Counted from the stretch's first letter, positions 17,267-28,835 are shown. The stretch is 64,000 bases of DNA from Amorphus coralli DSM 19760 (GCF_000374525.1 NZ_KB894573.1:325745-389744); one strand, 5' to 3'. Notes: a model not told the origin generated them from the letters alone. Translations and numbers: made by a program.

Positions 17267-18049
17267 TTACAGCCCGAGCGCCGCCCGGGCCTCCGCCATC
17301 CAGCCAAGCCCCGCCTCTGTCCGCGCAGCCGGGTGATATTCGGCGGAGACGGCGTCGTCGTAGCCAAGCGACCTGAGCAGCCGGAAGGCTGCGGCGAGAT
17401 CGATCTCGCCGGTTCCGGGCTCGTTGCGTCCGGGGTGATCGGCAAACTGGACATGGCCGATACGCCCGCCCGCCCGGTACAGGGCGGCCACCATGTCCGG
17501 CTCCGTTCGAGCCACATGGTAGATGTCGAACTGAAGGCTCACCGAGGGGTGGTCGATGGCGTCGATCAGGTCCAGCGCGTCTTCCAGATTGTCGATGAAA
17601 TAGCCTGGCACGTCGATGGGATTGACCATCTCGACCATCACCCGACGTCCATCCGGCGCCACGGCATCGGCCAATGACCGCACATTCTCCACGAGAACGC
17701 GCCACGTGACGTCCCTCGGCTGCCCGGCCGGCGGCCGGCCGGTGAGCACGTTCACCTTCCGGCAGTCGAGAATGGCAGCGTAGCGGCGCGCGTCCTCCAT
17801 GCCGGCGCGGAACGCATCCACCCGGCTGGCGTCGGTGGACAGGCCGACATCGCCGGAATCCGGGTCACCGGCCGGCGCGTTGATGAGGTGAACCGGACAC
17901 CCTCGCGCCGCCTGCGCGATCAGTACCGGGTCGCTGTCATAGGGAAACTGTATCTCGACGCCGTCGAAGCCTGAGGCTGCAGCCGCCGGAATGCGCTCCA
18001 GCAACGGCCGCTCGGTGAACAGCAGCGAGACATTCGCGATAAGCTGCAC
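17267..18049 (-). CDS. Hydroxypyruvate isomerase family (TIM barrel)
   Basis: 260 residues from GTG at 18049, preceded by GGGAGGG at about nine bases. It has the opening NVSLLFTERPLLERIPAAAASGFDGVEIQFPY, then VNVLTGRPP, MVEMVNPIDVPGYF, LQFDIYHV, GHVQFADHPGRNEPGTGEI and VSAEYHPA, all typical of hydroxypyruvate isomerase (Hyi/OtnI group). Family members interconvert hydroxypyruvate and tartronate semialdehyde or related keto sugars using a divalent metal. No glyoxylate genes adjoin it, so OtnI (2-oxo-tetronate isomerase) activity is an alternative. Confidence 0.88.
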   Translation of the reverse strand: MQLIANVSLLFTERPLLERIPAAAASGFDGVEIQFPYDSDPVLIAQAARGCPVHLINAPAGDPDSGDVGLSTDASRVDAFRAGMEDARRYAAILDCRKVNVLTGRPPAGQPRDVTWRVLVENVRSLADAVAPDGRRVMVEMVNPIDVPGYFIDNLEDALDLIDAIDHPSVSLQFDIYHVARTEPDMVAALYRAGGRIGHVQFADHPGRNEPGTGEIDLAAAFRLLRSLGYDDAVSAEYHPAARTEAGLGWMAEARAALGL

Positions 18050-18209
18050 GGACCCGTCCCTCCCCAAAAGACCGCGTTGTCGCCGGCAACGGTGCACGCC
18101 TGCGGATACGAGACTGCAGCGAGACCGTCGCCCGCGCACCTCGCTTGACCCGCCGCAGCCGCGCGGGCAAGAGCGGATACTAATCTCCGTCGCTCGATCG
18201 GACCATGAC

Positions 18210-18710
18210 ATGACGCGCCCCGACATTCGCATCAGACCGGCAACCGACACCGACGGGGCGGACATGGCGCGGGTGATCGCCACGATCTTCGCCGACTATC
18301 CGAACTGCCATTTCATTCCGGCCGAGTTTCCGGAACTGGCCGCGCCTGCGTCCCACTATGCCGCGCGCCACGGCCGGCTGTGGATCGCGGAGACCGCTGG
18401 CCGGCCTGTCGGCTCGTTTGCCGTCACCCGCACCACCGATCCCACCGTCTTCGAGCTGTTCAAGGTCTATCTGCTGCCGGACTGCCGGGGCAGCGGCACG
18501 GCGCAGGCCATGCTGGCCGAGGCCATCGATCTGGCAACGGCCGCCGGCGGACGACGCCTGCGGCTGTGGACCGACACGCGTTTCTTCGAAGGACACCGCT
18601 TCTACGAGCGCAACGGCTTTGTCCGCGTGCCCGGCAGCCGCGCCGTGCCGGACGGATCCGATACCTGGGAATATGCCTACACGCGCGCGCTCGCCGCGTC
18701 GGACCAATGA
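18210..18710 (+). CDS. GNAT-family N-acetyltransferase
   Basis: 166 residues. The N-terminus reads IRIRPATDTDGADMARVIATIF; the acetyl-CoA region is VYLLPDCRGSGTAQAMLAEAI and the C-terminal strand FYERNGFVRVPGSR. Substrate unknown; it resembles phosphinothricin/amino-acid-type acetyltransferases in general layout. Its stop overlaps the start of the EamA gene (ATGA), so the pair forms an operon, hinting at modification and export of one compound. Confidence 0.87.
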   Translation: MTRPDIRIRPATDTDGADMARVIATIFADYPNCHFIPAEFPELAAPASHYAARHGRLWIAETAGRPVGSFAVTRTTDPTVFELFKVYLLPDCRGSGTAQAMLAEAIDLATAAGGRRLRLWTDTRFFEGHRFYERNGFVRVPGSRAVPDGSDTWEYAYTRALAASDQ

Positions 18711-19630
18711 GAAACGAGACGGGCCTTGCCCCGGTCGCCCTCGTGGCCCTCGCCGTCGCGCTCCTGTCGGCCATGGATGCGGGCATGAAGGCGCAAACCG
18801 CCCTGATCCCGGTTCTGCAGGCGGTGTGGTTGCGCTACGCGGTGGCCACCATCCTGCTCGTGCCGGTTTTCCTCGCCCGGCCGCAACGCCTGTCGCGGGC
18901 CACCCTCACCGCCAATGCGCTGCGCGGCGTCGTGGTGGCGGCGACCGCACTGTGTTTCTTCTACGCCATCTCGGTGCTGCCGCTGGCGCTGGTGGTGTCC
19001 ATCGCCTTCATCGCGCCGTTCCTGATCGCCCTCCTGGGGCGCATCCTCTTGGGCGAGACGATCCATCCGCGCATCGGCATTGGCATCGCCTTCGGTTTCG
19101 TCGGCGTTCTCGTCATCTTCGGGGGTGAACTTCGGGTCGGGGTCTCGGCCGACCAGTTCCTCGGCTTCGCGGCGGCGATCGCGGGCGCGTTCGGCTATGC
19201 CCTGGTGGCCGTGCTGATCCGCAAGCAGGCGGCCACCGACCGGGCGCAGACCATGGTGCTGCTGCAGACGGCGACGGCCGGGCTGATCCTGACCCCGCTG
19301 GCCATCGGCGTCTGGCAGCCGCTCGGTGCGACCTCGCTGTCGCTGGGCGGCCTGGTCGGGCTGCTCGGCGCGGCAGGCCAGTTGGCCATCGCCGCGGGGT
19401 TTGCCCGCGCGCCGGCCGCCCGGCTCGGCATTCTGGAATATACGAGCTTCGTCTGGGCGGCTCTGTTCGGCTTCCTGTTCTTCGCCGAAGTCCCGCGTGC
19501 GGAGACCTTCGCCGGTGCTGCGATCATCGTCGCCGCATGCCTCGTGGCCCTGCGGTCGGAGGGGCCGGAGCCGACCGGCCGGGCAACCGCGCGGGCCCCC
19601 TACCGGACCGACCCGCGCGATCAGGACTGA
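18707..19630 (+). CDS. DMT-superfamily (EamA) transporter
   Basis: 307 residues, about ten membrane helices in two EamA repeats (first ends near FGFVGVLVIFGGELR, second contains YTSFVWAALFGFLFFAEVP). These are small-metabolite exporters of the drug/metabolite superfamily. Four-base overlap with the preceding acetyltransferase. The C-terminal tail (about 25 residues) is hydrophilic. Its end lies seven bases from the end of the convergent wrbA gene. Confidence 0.9.
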   Translation: MRNETGLAPVALVALAVALLSAMDAGMKAQTALIPVLQAVWLRYAVATILLVPVFLARPQRLSRATLTANALRGVVVAATALCFFYAISVLPLALVVSIAFIAPFLIALLGRILLGETIHPRIGIGIAFGFVGVLVIFGGELRVGVSADQFLGFAAAIAGAFGYALVAVLIRKQAATDRAQTMVLLQTATAGLILTPLAIGVWQPLGATSLSLGGLVGLLGAAGQLAIAAGFARAPAARLGILEYTSFVWAALFGFLFFAEVPRAETFAGAAIIVAACLVALRSEGPEPTGRATARAPYRTDPRDQD

Positions 19631-19637
19631 GTCCGGT

Positions 19638-20237
19638 CTACGCCGCCAGCTTGGCCGCGATCCTGGCTACGTGGCCGCCCTGGAAACGCGCGCCGTCGAG
19701 CTCGTTGTCGCTTGGCTGCCGCGAGCCATCCGCGCCCGCAAGCGTCGATGCGCCGTAGGGCGAGCCACCGGTGATCTCGTCCATCTTGACCAGTCCGGGG
19801 AAAGCATAGGGCAGTCCGACGATGACCATGCCGTGGTGCAGGAGCATCGTCTGGGTCGAGGTGATGGTGGTTTCCTGACCGCCATGCTGGGTGCCGGTCG
19901 AGGTGAACACCGACCCGACCTTTCCGACCAGGGCGCCGCTCATCCAGTGGCCACCGGTCTGATCCCAGAAGTTCTTCATTTGGGCCGACATGACGCCGAA
20001 CCGGGTCGGGATGCCGAGGATGATCGCGTCGTAGTCGGCCAGTTCTTCGACAGTGGCCACCGGCGCGTCCTGGTCCATCTTGTAGCCGGACGAGCGGGCG
20101 ACCTCGTCGGGCACCAGCTCGGGAACTCGCTTGATGTCGACCTCGGCGCCTTCGCCGCGCGCGCCCTCTGCCACCGCTTTGGCCATCGTCTCGATATGGC
20201 CGTAGCTGGAATAGTAGAGCACCAGAACCCTTGCCAT
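19638..20237 (-). CDS. wrbA: NAD(P)H:quinone oxidoreductase, flavodoxin-like
   Basis: 199 residues, the standard WrbA length. FMN-binding flavodoxin motif [17 protein letters not shown] at the N-terminus; later [33 protein letters not shown] and the [12 protein letters not shown] stretch, all diagnostic of type IV NAD(P)H:quinone oxidoreductases. They reduce quinones by two electrons and protect against oxidative stress. GAGGAG lies eight bases before the ATG at 20237; an in-frame ATG six bases further up is too close to it. Confidence 0.95.
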   Translation of the reverse strand: MARVLVLYYSSYGHIETMAKAVAEGARGEGAEVDIKRVPELVPDEVARSSGYKMDQDAPVATVEELADYDAIILGIPTRFGVMSAQMKNFWDQTGGHWMSGALVGKVGSVFTSTGTQHGGQETTITSTQTMLLHHGMVIVGLPYAFPGLVKMDEITGGSPYGASTLAGADGSRQPSDNELDGARFQGGHVARIAAKLAA

Positions 20238-20398
20238 GATCATTCTCCTCGACCGGCTGGGAAAGACTTTCGTCACACGCCGCAGATAGAGGTGCCGAGG
20301 GCCGCCTGTGAGACGCCTTGCGGTGAACGGTGCGTTGCGAATTCGCGAACCTGGCCCACATGAAGGGAATGACGGCACCCCAAAAGGCCGTCCGTCCC

Positions 20399-20427
20399 TT
20401 GACACGCCTCCCGCCCCCGCCTACCTC
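20399..20427 (+). promoter_or_regulatory. Probable sigma-70 promoter of groESL
   Basis: -35 TTGACA (20399-20404), 17 bases, -10 TACCTC (20422-20427). Transcription would start near 20433, just before the CIRCE operator. Confidence 0.7.
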
Positions 20428-20439
20428 ACTCGCGATCGC

Positions 20440-20464
20440 TAGCACTCGCTTTCAGTGAGTGCCA
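20440..20464 (+). promoter_or_regulatory. CIRCE operator (HrcA binding site)
   Basis: TAGCACTC, nine-base spacer, GAGTGCCA: the CIRCE inverted repeat (consensus TTAGCACTC-N9-GAGTGCTAA) with one mismatch in the right arm. Placed at the expected transcription start of groESL, where HrcA represses at normal temperature. Confidence 0.95.
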
Positions 20465-20559
20465 GCGAGCCGGCGGCCCGCCCCTACGTGGCCGGCGGCC
20501 TGCCCGATCGCATCGAGCGGATGTCCGTCCGCCTATCGAGTTCAAGAGGGAAGCAAGCG

Positions 20560-20847
20560 ATGAATTTCCGTCCCCTGCACGACCGCGTGGTCGTCCGCCG
20601 CATCGAATCCGACACCAAGACCGCCGGCGGGATCATCATCCCCGACACCGCCCAGGAAAAGCCGCAGCAGGGCGAAGTCGTCGCCGTCGGCCCGGGCGCC
20701 CGTGACTCCAAGGGCGAGATCGTCGCTCTCGACGTCAAGGCCGGCGACACCGTGCTGTTCGGCAAGTGGTCCGGCACCGAGGTGAAGATCGACGGCGAGG
20801 ATCTCCTGATCATGAAGGAGTCCGACATCATGGGCGTGCTCGCGTAA
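20560..20847 (+). CDS. groES: Co-chaperonin GroES
   Basis: 95 residues. Opens [22 protein letters not shown] and has the mobile loop [18 protein letters not shown], the roof/base strands [36 protein letters not shown]. It caps the GroEL cavity as a heptameric ring. An upstream in-frame ATG exists but the family start is MNFRPL. Followed 57 bases later by groEL; controlled by HrcA through CIRCE. Confidence 0.98.
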   Translation: MNFRPLHDRVVVRRIESDTKTAGGIIIPDTAQEKPQQGEVVAVGPGARDSKGEIVALDVKAGDTVLFGKWSGTEVKIDGEDLLIMKESDIMGVLA

Positions 20848-22551
<1,704 letters not shown>

Positions 22552-22615
22552 GCTCCCACCGCTTACGGCAACGCCGGGGATCGGAACCGATCTCCGGCCT
22601 GCCACAGACTTCGGA

Positions 22616-22645
22616 AAGGGCCGGCGCCGCGCGTCGGCCCTTTTT
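22616..22645 (+). terminator. Intrinsic terminator of groESL
   Basis: AAGGGCCGGCG pairs with CGTCGGCCCTT (one G-T pair) around a short loop and runs into TTTTT. Confidence 0.9.
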
Positions 22646-22792
22646 CGTGGCACGGCGGATTGTCGCGGCCGTCGCCCTTGACCCCACCCGCCCCGGAACC
22701 TCACCTGTGGACAGCAACCGAACGGCGCGACAGAAGGACCCCAGGCAGATGAACCGGCCAGGAATGCAGGCTTCCAACCCGCGCGCCGCAGC

Positions 22793-24358
22793 GTGATCGA
22801 CCGCGTCGACATTGCCGTCGCCGGATCGGGTGTCGGCGGGCTGATGGCCGCCGCGCTGCTGGCCCGGCGCGGCTTCTCCGTGACCGTTGTTGAGCGCTCC
22901 GACACGTTCGGCGGCGCGGCAGCCGCCCATTCCCGTGCCGAACTGCCGCTGGGTCGCCCTGCCCCTGGCGCCACAGGTTCGGCAGGCGGCGAGCCGGTCG
23001 CCCGCTACCTGGCAGAGGCCGGCATCCTGCAGTCACTGCGCACGCTGGCCCCCGACGCCGTCTACGAGGTGCGCGGAGGCCCGGTGGGAACGCCGTTCCG
23101 GCTGCCGGTCGGGTTCGACGCAGCACGGGCCGCCATCGCCGACCGGTTTCCCGAGGCGGCGCGCGGCACCGGGCGCGTGCTTGACGACATGGCCCGCATC
23201 GCCCGGGCCACCGAGACCGCTGCGAAGCCTAGAGGCCGCCTCGGCTCGCTCGCCCACGCACCCGGCATGGCGCGCTCCCTGTGGCCGCTGGTCTCCGGAT
23301 GGGACCGGACGCTGGCCGATGTGCTGGAGCGCTCGCTGGCTGGTCAGGAGGGCGCCAAACTTGCCCTGGCGGCCAATCTCCCCCGCTTCGACGACCGAGC
23401 CCACGAACTCTGGTGGCCGGCCTTCGCCACGGTGCAGGCCGGACGCCTCGCCGGAACGATCGTCCAGATCGCCGGGGGGCCCCGCGTGCTCGTCGACTGC
23501 CTGGTGGAAACCATTCGGGCGAACGGCGGCACCGTTATCGGCGGCCGTGCGGTCCGGGAAATCCTGCTGACGGACGACGGTGCCGTGCGCGGCCTGTCGC
23601 ATGCGGCGAGCGACGGCGGCCCGTCGGACGAGATCGCCGCGCCGGTCGTGCTCGCCAACGCCGCTCCAACGGTGGTTGCGGGTCTGCTTCCCAACGATGC
23701 GCGCCCGGGCTTCGTCGACGCCTTCCGCGGCCGGGCCTTGTCCATCTCCCTCTTCGCCGCGCATTTCGGCCTGTCACGCAGCCCCTCCGAGCTGGGCGTG
23801 ACGGCCGCCTCTTCCATTCTCGTTCCGGACTGGATCGAGCGCCTCTCCAGCAACGCCGACTGCGCCGCCCTGCTTGCCGACAGGCCGGGCTCGTCGGTGC
23901 CGCTCCTGGAGGTCTTCAACGCCTCGTCCGTCGGGGCGGGCAACGGTGCCGGCACGCCGCACGTGGTCACCGTCACCGGCTTCGACCGGGTGGCGAACTG
24001 GCAGGACCTGTCACCGTCGGAATCGGAGGATCGCAGCGCGGCGTGGATCCAGGCGATCGAGGCCGAGCTGAACTGGCAGTATCCGGGCTTTGCCGAGGCG
24101 ATCAGCTCGCGGATGTTCGCCACCGCTGCAACCCACGCCCGCGCCCTGAACGCACCCGGCGGGGCGCTCTACGGCTTCGCGCCGATGCCACCGGGAACGC
24201 CCGTGTGGAAGGGTTATCCCCGCTCCGCCGATACGCCCGTTCCCGGCCTGCTGCTCGCCTCCGCCTATGCCGGTGCCGGAGGGGTAGCCGGCGCGCTCGC
24301 GGCCGGCGGCATGGCGGCCGACCGGATTACCCGGACCGGTGGCAAGCCGGCGCGGTAG
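22793..24358 (+). CDS. Phytoene-desaturase/CrtISO-type NAD(P)/FAD oxidoreductase
   Basis: 521 residues from a GTG. FAD-binding Rossmann motif at the N-terminus (DIAVAGSGVGGLMAAALLARRG ends with the E of VVERSD), a second nucleotide-contact region IAGGPRVLVDCLVETIRANGG, and the C-terminal FAD motif PGLLLASAYAGAGGVAGALAAGG. This is the layout of carotenoid desaturases/isomerases and of many family members with unknown substrates. No crtB, crtE or other carotenoid gene is in the window, so the substrate is open. No clear ribosome site before the GTG. Confidence 0.8.
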   Translation: MIDRVDIAVAGSGVGGLMAAALLARRGFSVTVVERSDTFGGAAAAHSRAELPLGRPAPGATGSAGGEPVARYLAEAGILQSLRTLAPDAVYEVRGGPVGTPFRLPVGFDAARAAIADRFPEAARGTGRVLDDMARIARATETAAKPRGRLGSLAHAPGMARSLWPLVSGWDRTLADVLERSLAGQEGAKLALAANLPRFDDRAHELWWPAFATVQAGRLAGTIVQIAGGPRVLVDCLVETIRANGGTVIGGRAVREILLTDDGAVRGLSHAASDGGPSDEIAAPVVLANAAPTVVAGLLPNDARPGFVDAFRGRALSISLFAAHFGLSRSPSELGVTAASSILVPDWIERLSSNADCAALLADRPGSSVPLLEVFNASSVGAGNGAGTPHVVTVTGFDRVANWQDLSPSESEDRSAAWIQAIEAELNWQYPGFAEAISSRMFATAATHARALNAPGGALYGFAPMPPGTPVWKGYPRSADTPVPGLLLASAYAGAGGVAGALAAGGMAADRITRTGGKPAR

Positions 24359-24385
24359 AGACGGTGCGGGCGGTGTCGAGCGCCG

Positions 24386-25213
24386 TCAGGCCGCGTTCGC
24401 GGCCGCGGCCATCCGCTCGTCGCGGCGCCGGCGCACTTCCTTGCGCTTCATCGACAGCGAGGCGGCGATCACGCCGATTGTCACGATCCCGATCAGGATG
24501 GTGCAGACGGCGTTGATCTCCGGCGAGACGCCGAGGCGCACGGCCGAGTAGATCTTGATGGGCAGCGTCGTGGCGCCCGGACCGGTGGTGAAGGAGGCGA
24601 TCACCAGATCGTCCAGCGACAGGGTGAAGGCCAGCATCCAGCCGGCCGCGACCGCGGGCGCGATGATCGGCAGCGTCACCGCGAAGAAGGCCTTCATCGG
24701 CGGCGCGCCCAGGTCCATGGCCGCCTCCTCCAGCGACTTGTCGAAGGAGATCAGCCGCGACTGCACCACCACCGCCACAAAGCACATCGAAAAGGTGATG
24801 TGCGCCATGGTGATGGTCCAGAAGCCGCGCGAGAAGCCGACGGCCACGAACAGCAGCAGCAGCGACAGGCCGGTGATGACGTCGGGCATGACCAGCGGTG
24901 CGTAGACCATGCCGGAAAACAGCGAGCGCCCGTAGAACAGGCCGCCGCGCACCAGCGCCAGCGCGGCCATGGTGCCCAGGATCGTTGCGATGGTCGCCGA
25001 CAGAAGCGCCACGCGGATGGTGACCCACGCCGCCGCCAGGAGCTGATCGTTGCTCATCAGCTCCACGTACCAGCGCGTCGACCAGCCTTCCCAGACGGCG
25101 ACGTTGCGGCCGGCGTTGAACGAGTAGATCACCAGGAGCACGATCGGGAGGTAGAGGAAGGCGAAGCCCACCACCATGGAGACGATGTTGAACCAGCTCG
25201 GACCGCGGTTCAT
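24386..25213 (-). CDS. potI: Putrescine ABC transporter permease (PotI/PotC type)
   Basis: 275 residues, six membrane helices. The EAA loop reads SLEEAAMDLGAPPMKAFFAVTLPIIAP, typical of binding-protein-dependent permeases of the PotC/PotI group; the segment FTLSLDDLVIASFTTGPGATTLP is diagnostic for polyamine permeases. AGGAGA precedes the ATG, which overlaps the stop of potH in ATGA. It forms the membrane channel with PotH. Ends with a basic tail. Confidence 0.93.
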   Translation of the reverse strand: MNRGPSWFNIVSMVVGFAFLYLPIVLLVIYSFNAGRNVAVWEGWSTRWYVELMSNDQLLAAAWVTIRVALLSATIATILGTMAALALVRGGLFYGRSLFSGMVYAPLVMPDVITGLSLLLLFVAVGFSRGFWTITMAHITFSMCFVAVVVQSRLISFDKSLEEAAMDLGAPPMKAFFAVTLPIIAPAVAAGWMLAFTLSLDDLVIASFTTGPGATTLPIKIYSAVRLGVSPEINAVCTILIGIVTIGVIAASLSMKRKEVRRRRDERMAAAANAA

Positions 25214-26208
25214 TTCTCGCTCTCCTGCAGCCGCGCCTGCTGGTTCTGGAAGTAGACGATCGGGATTACCAGGATCAGGAGCAGCACCACGGCGATGGCC
25301 GACGAAATCGGCCAGTCGCGGTTGTTGAAGAACTCCGTCCAGAGCGTCCGGCCGATCATCAGGGTCTGCGAGCCGCCGAGCAGGTCGGGGATGACGAACT
25401 CGCCGACGGCCGGGATGAACACCAGGAAGCAGCCGGCGATGACGCCGGGAATCGCGAGCGGCACGGTGATCTGCCAGAACGCCTTCCACGGCGGGCAGCC
25501 GAGGTCGGCGGCGGCTTCCAGCAGCGTTTCGTCCAGCTTCTCCAGCGTCGCGTATAGCGGCAGCACCATGAACGGCAGGTAGGAGTAGACGATGCCGATA
25601 TAGACCGCGGTGTTGGTCGACAGGATCACCAGCGGATTGGCCGGGTCGATCACGCCCAGCCAGATCAGGAACTGGTTGAGCAGCCCTTCCCGGCTGAGGA
25701 TGCCCATCCACGCGTAGACGCGGATCAGGAAGCTCGTCCAGAACGGCAGGATCACCAGCATCACCAGGAGCGGGCGCCATTCGCGCGGCGACCGCGCCAT
25801 GCCGTAGGCGAGCGGAAAGCCGATCAGCAGCGTCAGCACCGTGGAGATGGCCGCGATCTTCAGGCTGGACAGATAGGAGAGATAATAGAGCGCGTCGCTT
25901 GCCAGGAAGCCGTAGTTCTGGAGTGTAAACTCCTTGACCTTGGCCAGGTTGCCGGACACCCCGTCAGCCCAGTCGAAGACCGGCGTGTAGGGCGGCATCG
26001 CGATGGTTATGTCGGAGAAGGAAATCTTCAGAACGATGACGAAGGGCAGCAGGAAGAGGATCAGCAGCCAGAGATAGGGAACCCCGATCAGCCCCAGCCG
26101 ACCGAGCCGCGAGCTGAGACGGCTGCGCGCGCGCAGGTCCGTTTCGCGACCGCCCGGCATGGGCTCGCCCGTCAGTTCGCTGATCCGGATCGCTTCCTCG
26201 TTCGCCAT
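25210..26208 (-). CDS. potH: Putrescine ABC transporter permease (PotH/PotB type)
   Basis: 332 residues. About 35 soluble residues precede the first helix; six helices follow. Motifs: PFWTSFLIRVYAWMGIL, TLLEAAADLGCPPWKAFWQITVPLAIPG (EAA loop) and VGEFVIPDLLGGSQTLMIG, all typical of PotB/PotH. The ribosome site GGGAGTGGG is close to the ATG. Lies 45 bases after potG and overlaps potI by four bases. Confidence 0.93.
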   Translation of the reverse strand: MANEEAIRISELTGEPMPGGRETDLRARSRLSSRLGRLGLIGVPYLWLLILFLLPFVIVLKISFSDITIAMPPYTPVFDWADGVSGNLAKVKEFTLQNYGFLASDALYYLSYLSSLKIAAISTVLTLLIGFPLAYGMARSPREWRPLLVMLVILPFWTSFLIRVYAWMGILSREGLLNQFLIWLGVIDPANPLVILSTNTAVYIGIVYSYLPFMVLPLYATLEKLDETLLEAAADLGCPPWKAFWQITVPLAIPGVIAGCFLVFIPAVGEFVIPDLLGGSQTLMIGRTLWTEFFNNRDWPISSAIAVVLLLILVIPIVYFQNQQARLQESEK

Positions 26209-26253
26209 CCCACTCCCGTCCCCGTGGCGGATCCCGCCGCTCTCCCGGTTCGC

Positions 26254-27402
26254 CTAGCTGGTCAGCACCACGCCGGCATTCCTGTCCCAGGTCAGCCACA
26301 CCCGGTCGTCCCAGGAGATCGGCCTCTCCACGAGCCGTGTGGTGTTGGCGGTGGTCGCCCGCATGATCGTGCCGTTGTCGAGCTTCACGTGGTAGATCGA
26401 CACGTCGCCGAGATAGGCGATGTCCCAGATCTCGCCGCTGACCGTGTTGACCGCAATGTCGGCCGGCTGGTCCAGCGACACCCTGAGCTTTTCCGGTCGG
26501 ATGGCGTACCAGGCGTTCTGCGCATCGCTCTCCACCGGCTGATCGGTCTCCACGACGAGGCCGTCCTCGGGCACGACGAGCCGGCTGATGCCGTTCGCGC
26601 CCTTCTCCAGCCTGCCCTCCAGGATGTTGATGTCACCGATGAAGTCGGCCACGTAGCGCGAGGCCGGCTGCTCGTAGATCTCGGCCGGCGTGGCCACCTG
26701 GCGGATGACGCCCTGGTCCATGACCGCGATCCGGTCGGCCACTGTCATGGCCTCCTCCTGGTCGTGGGTGACGATCAGGAAGGTCATCCCGAGGTCGACC
26801 TGCAGGTCGGTCAGCTCGAACTGGGTCGCCTCGCGCAGCTTCTTGTCGAGCGCGCCGAGCGGTTCGTCCAGCAGCAGGACGCGCGGTTTCTTGGCGAGTG
26901 AGCGGGCGAGCGCCACGCGCTGGCGCTGGCCGCCGGAGAGCTGGTGCGGCTTGCGCTTAGCAAAGTCCTGCAAGCGCACGAGCGTGAGCATCTCCGCCAC
27001 CCGGTCGGCGATCTCGCTCTTCGCCATGCCGTCCTGCTTGAGGCCGAAGGCGACGTTCTTCTCCACGCTCATGTGCGGAAAGAGCGCGTAGCTCTGGAAC
27101 ATCATGTTCACCGGCCGGCGGTAGGGCGGTACCCCTTTGAGGCTCGCCCCGTCGAGCAGCACGTCGCCCTCGGTGGGCTCCTCGAAGCCGGCCAGCATGC
27201 GCATGAGGGTGGTCTTGCCGCAGCCCGACGGGCCCAGCAGGGCATGGAACTCGCGCTCGTAGATCGGCAGGTCGATCCCGTCGACCGCGGTGAAGTCGCC
27301 GTAACGCTTGGTCACCCCACGGAAATGGATGAGCGGCTTTGCCTCCGGGTCATCCCACGGTGCGAAGGAGCGCCTGATCGGACCGAGAGCCTGCTTCGCC
27401 AT
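26254..27402 (-). CDS. potG: Putrescine ABC transporter ATPase
   Basis: 382 residues from the ATG at 27402. Walker A GPSGCGKTT, Q-loop MMFQSYALFPHMSVEKNVAFGL, signature [15 protein letters not shown], Walker B LLLDEPLGALD and switch histidine THDQEEA are all intact. A C-terminal TOBE domain (about residues 290-380) follows, as in PotA/PotG. An upstream in-frame start 35 codons earlier adds unrelated sequence. Drives the importer with PotH and PotI. Confidence 0.94.
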   Translation of the reverse strand: MAKQALGPIRRSFAPWDDPEAKPLIHFRGVTKRYGDFTAVDGIDLPIYEREFHALLGPSGCGKTTLMRMLAGFEEPTEGDVLLDGASLKGVPPYRRPVNMMFQSYALFPHMSVEKNVAFGLKQDGMAKSEIADRVAEMLTLVRLQDFAKRKPHQLSGGQRQRVALARSLAKKPRVLLLDEPLGALDKKLREATQFELTDLQVDLGMTFLIVTHDQEEAMTVADRIAVMDQGVIRQVATPAEIYEQPASRYVADFIGDINILEGRLEKGANGISRLVVPEDGLVVETDQPVESDAQNAWYAIRPEKLRVSLDQPADIAVNTVSGEIWDIAYLGDVSIYHVKLDNGTIMRATTANTTRLVERPISWDDRVWLTWDRNAGVVLTS

Positions 27403-27560
27403 GCTGGGGGCCACCTGCCTGATGTGTCGGAGAGACCAGAGACCGGTCCGCCGCAAGGGTCGATCGTCGCGGGTCTGGAGGGAAGGCGCACCGTCGCGCG
27501 ACGACACCCGGCCTGCCAGCGGAAGCGGCGGCTCGCAGTTGCGGCCGCCGCCTCGTCAGA

Positions 27561-28655
27561 TCAGATGCCGGATTTCACCGACGTCCAGGTGCGGGTGAGG
27601 TTGCGCTGGTCGCGCGGATTGTAGACCTCCACCGTGTAGAGCCGCTCGAGCACGTCCTCCGGCGGGTAGATCTGCGGGTCGTCGAGGATCTCGGCTTCGA
27701 TGAACTCCTGCGACGCCTCGTTGCCGTTGGCGTAGTAGACGTAGTTCGTCGCCTTCGCGATCTCCTCCGGCTTCATCATGAAGTTGATGAAGGCCATGGC
27801 GTTCTCTGGATGCGGCGCGTCCTTCGGGATCGCCATCTGGTCGAACCACATCAGGGCGCCTTCCTTCGGGATCGAGTACTCGACGCTGACACCGTTGTCG
27901 GCCTCGGCGGCGCGGTCACGAGCCTGGAACACGTCGCCGGACCAGCCGATCGCCACGCAGATGTCGCCGTTGGCAAGCGCGTTGATATATTCCGACGAGT
28001 GGAACTTCTGCACGTAGGGGCGGATCTTCGCGAGCATCTCCGAGGCCTTCTCGAAGGACTCCCGGTCGCGGGCATTCGGATCGAGGCCGATATAGTTGAG
28101 CGCGGCCGGAATGATCTCCTCGGGCGCGTCGAGCATGTGGATGCCGCAATCCTGCAGCTTCTCCGCATTGGCCGGGTCGAACACCAGTGCCCAGGAGTCC
28201 ACCGGGGCATCCTCGCCGAGGCGCTCCTTCACCTTGTCGACATTGTAGCCGAGGCCGGTGGTACCCCACATGTAGTTGATCGAGTAGGTGTTGTCCGGAT
28301 CGTAGATCGCGGTCCGCTCGGCGATCACCGGCCACATGTTCTTGATGTTCGGCAGCTCGGACTTGTCCAGCTCGCTGAACACGCCGGCCTGGATCTGCCG
28401 CGCCAGGAAGGATGCCGTCGGCACCACGACGTCGTAGCCCGTGGAGCCCGCGAGCAGCTTGGTCTCCAGGATCTCGTTGGAATCGAAGACGTCGTAATTG
28501 ACCTTGATGCCGGTCTCGGCCTCGAAGTCCTTGAGGATCGACTCGTCGATATAGTCGGACCAGTTGTAGACGTTGACGACCTTGTCCTGGGCCGCTGCCG
28601 GCCCGGCCACGATCAGAGCCGCCGCGACGAGACCGCCTGCGAGAGCATCACGCAT
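27561..28655 (-). CDS. potF: Periplasmic putrescine-binding protein (PotF/PotD type)
   Basis: 364 residues with a Sec signal peptide (cleavage after AGPAAAQ, about residue 23). The mature start VVNVYNWSDYIDESILKDFEAETGIKV is the polyamine-binding protein signature; LLAGSTGYDVVVPTASFLARQ, NYMWGTTGLGYN and MWFDQMAIPKDAPHPENAMAFINFMM follow. GGGAGGAG precedes the ATG. First gene of the pot block on the minus strand; delivers putrescine or a related polyamine to PotHI. Specificity (putrescine versus spermidine) is inferred from its neighbours. Confidence 0.93.
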   Translation of the reverse strand: MRDALAGGLVAAALIVAGPAAAQDKVVNVYNWSDYIDESILKDFEAETGIKVNYDVFDSNEILETKLLAGSTGYDVVVPTASFLARQIQAGVFSELDKSELPNIKNMWPVIAERTAIYDPDNTYSINYMWGTTGLGYNVDKVKERLGEDAPVDSWALVFDPANAEKLQDCGIHMLDAPEEIIPAALNYIGLDPNARDRESFEKASEMLAKIRPYVQKFHSSEYINALANGDICVAIGWSGDVFQARDRAAEADNGVSVEYSIPKEGALMWFDQMAIPKDAPHPENAMAFINFMMKPEEIAKATNYVYYANGNEASQEFIEAEILDDPQIYPPEDVLERLYTVEVYNPRDQRNLTRTWTSVKSGI

Positions 28656-28835
28656 CGAGCACTCCTCCCTGTTTACGAAACCCCAACCGGGCGAGCCCGG
28701 CCCTGCCTAGCAGCAACGGTACGGAACCCGCAGGTTGGCCTCAACCGTTTTTGCACACGGTCCTGCCCATAGTCGCGTCGGGCGACAGCCGGATCTCGGG
28801 CATCCTGCGCAGGGGACAGGCAGCCATAGCTCCGC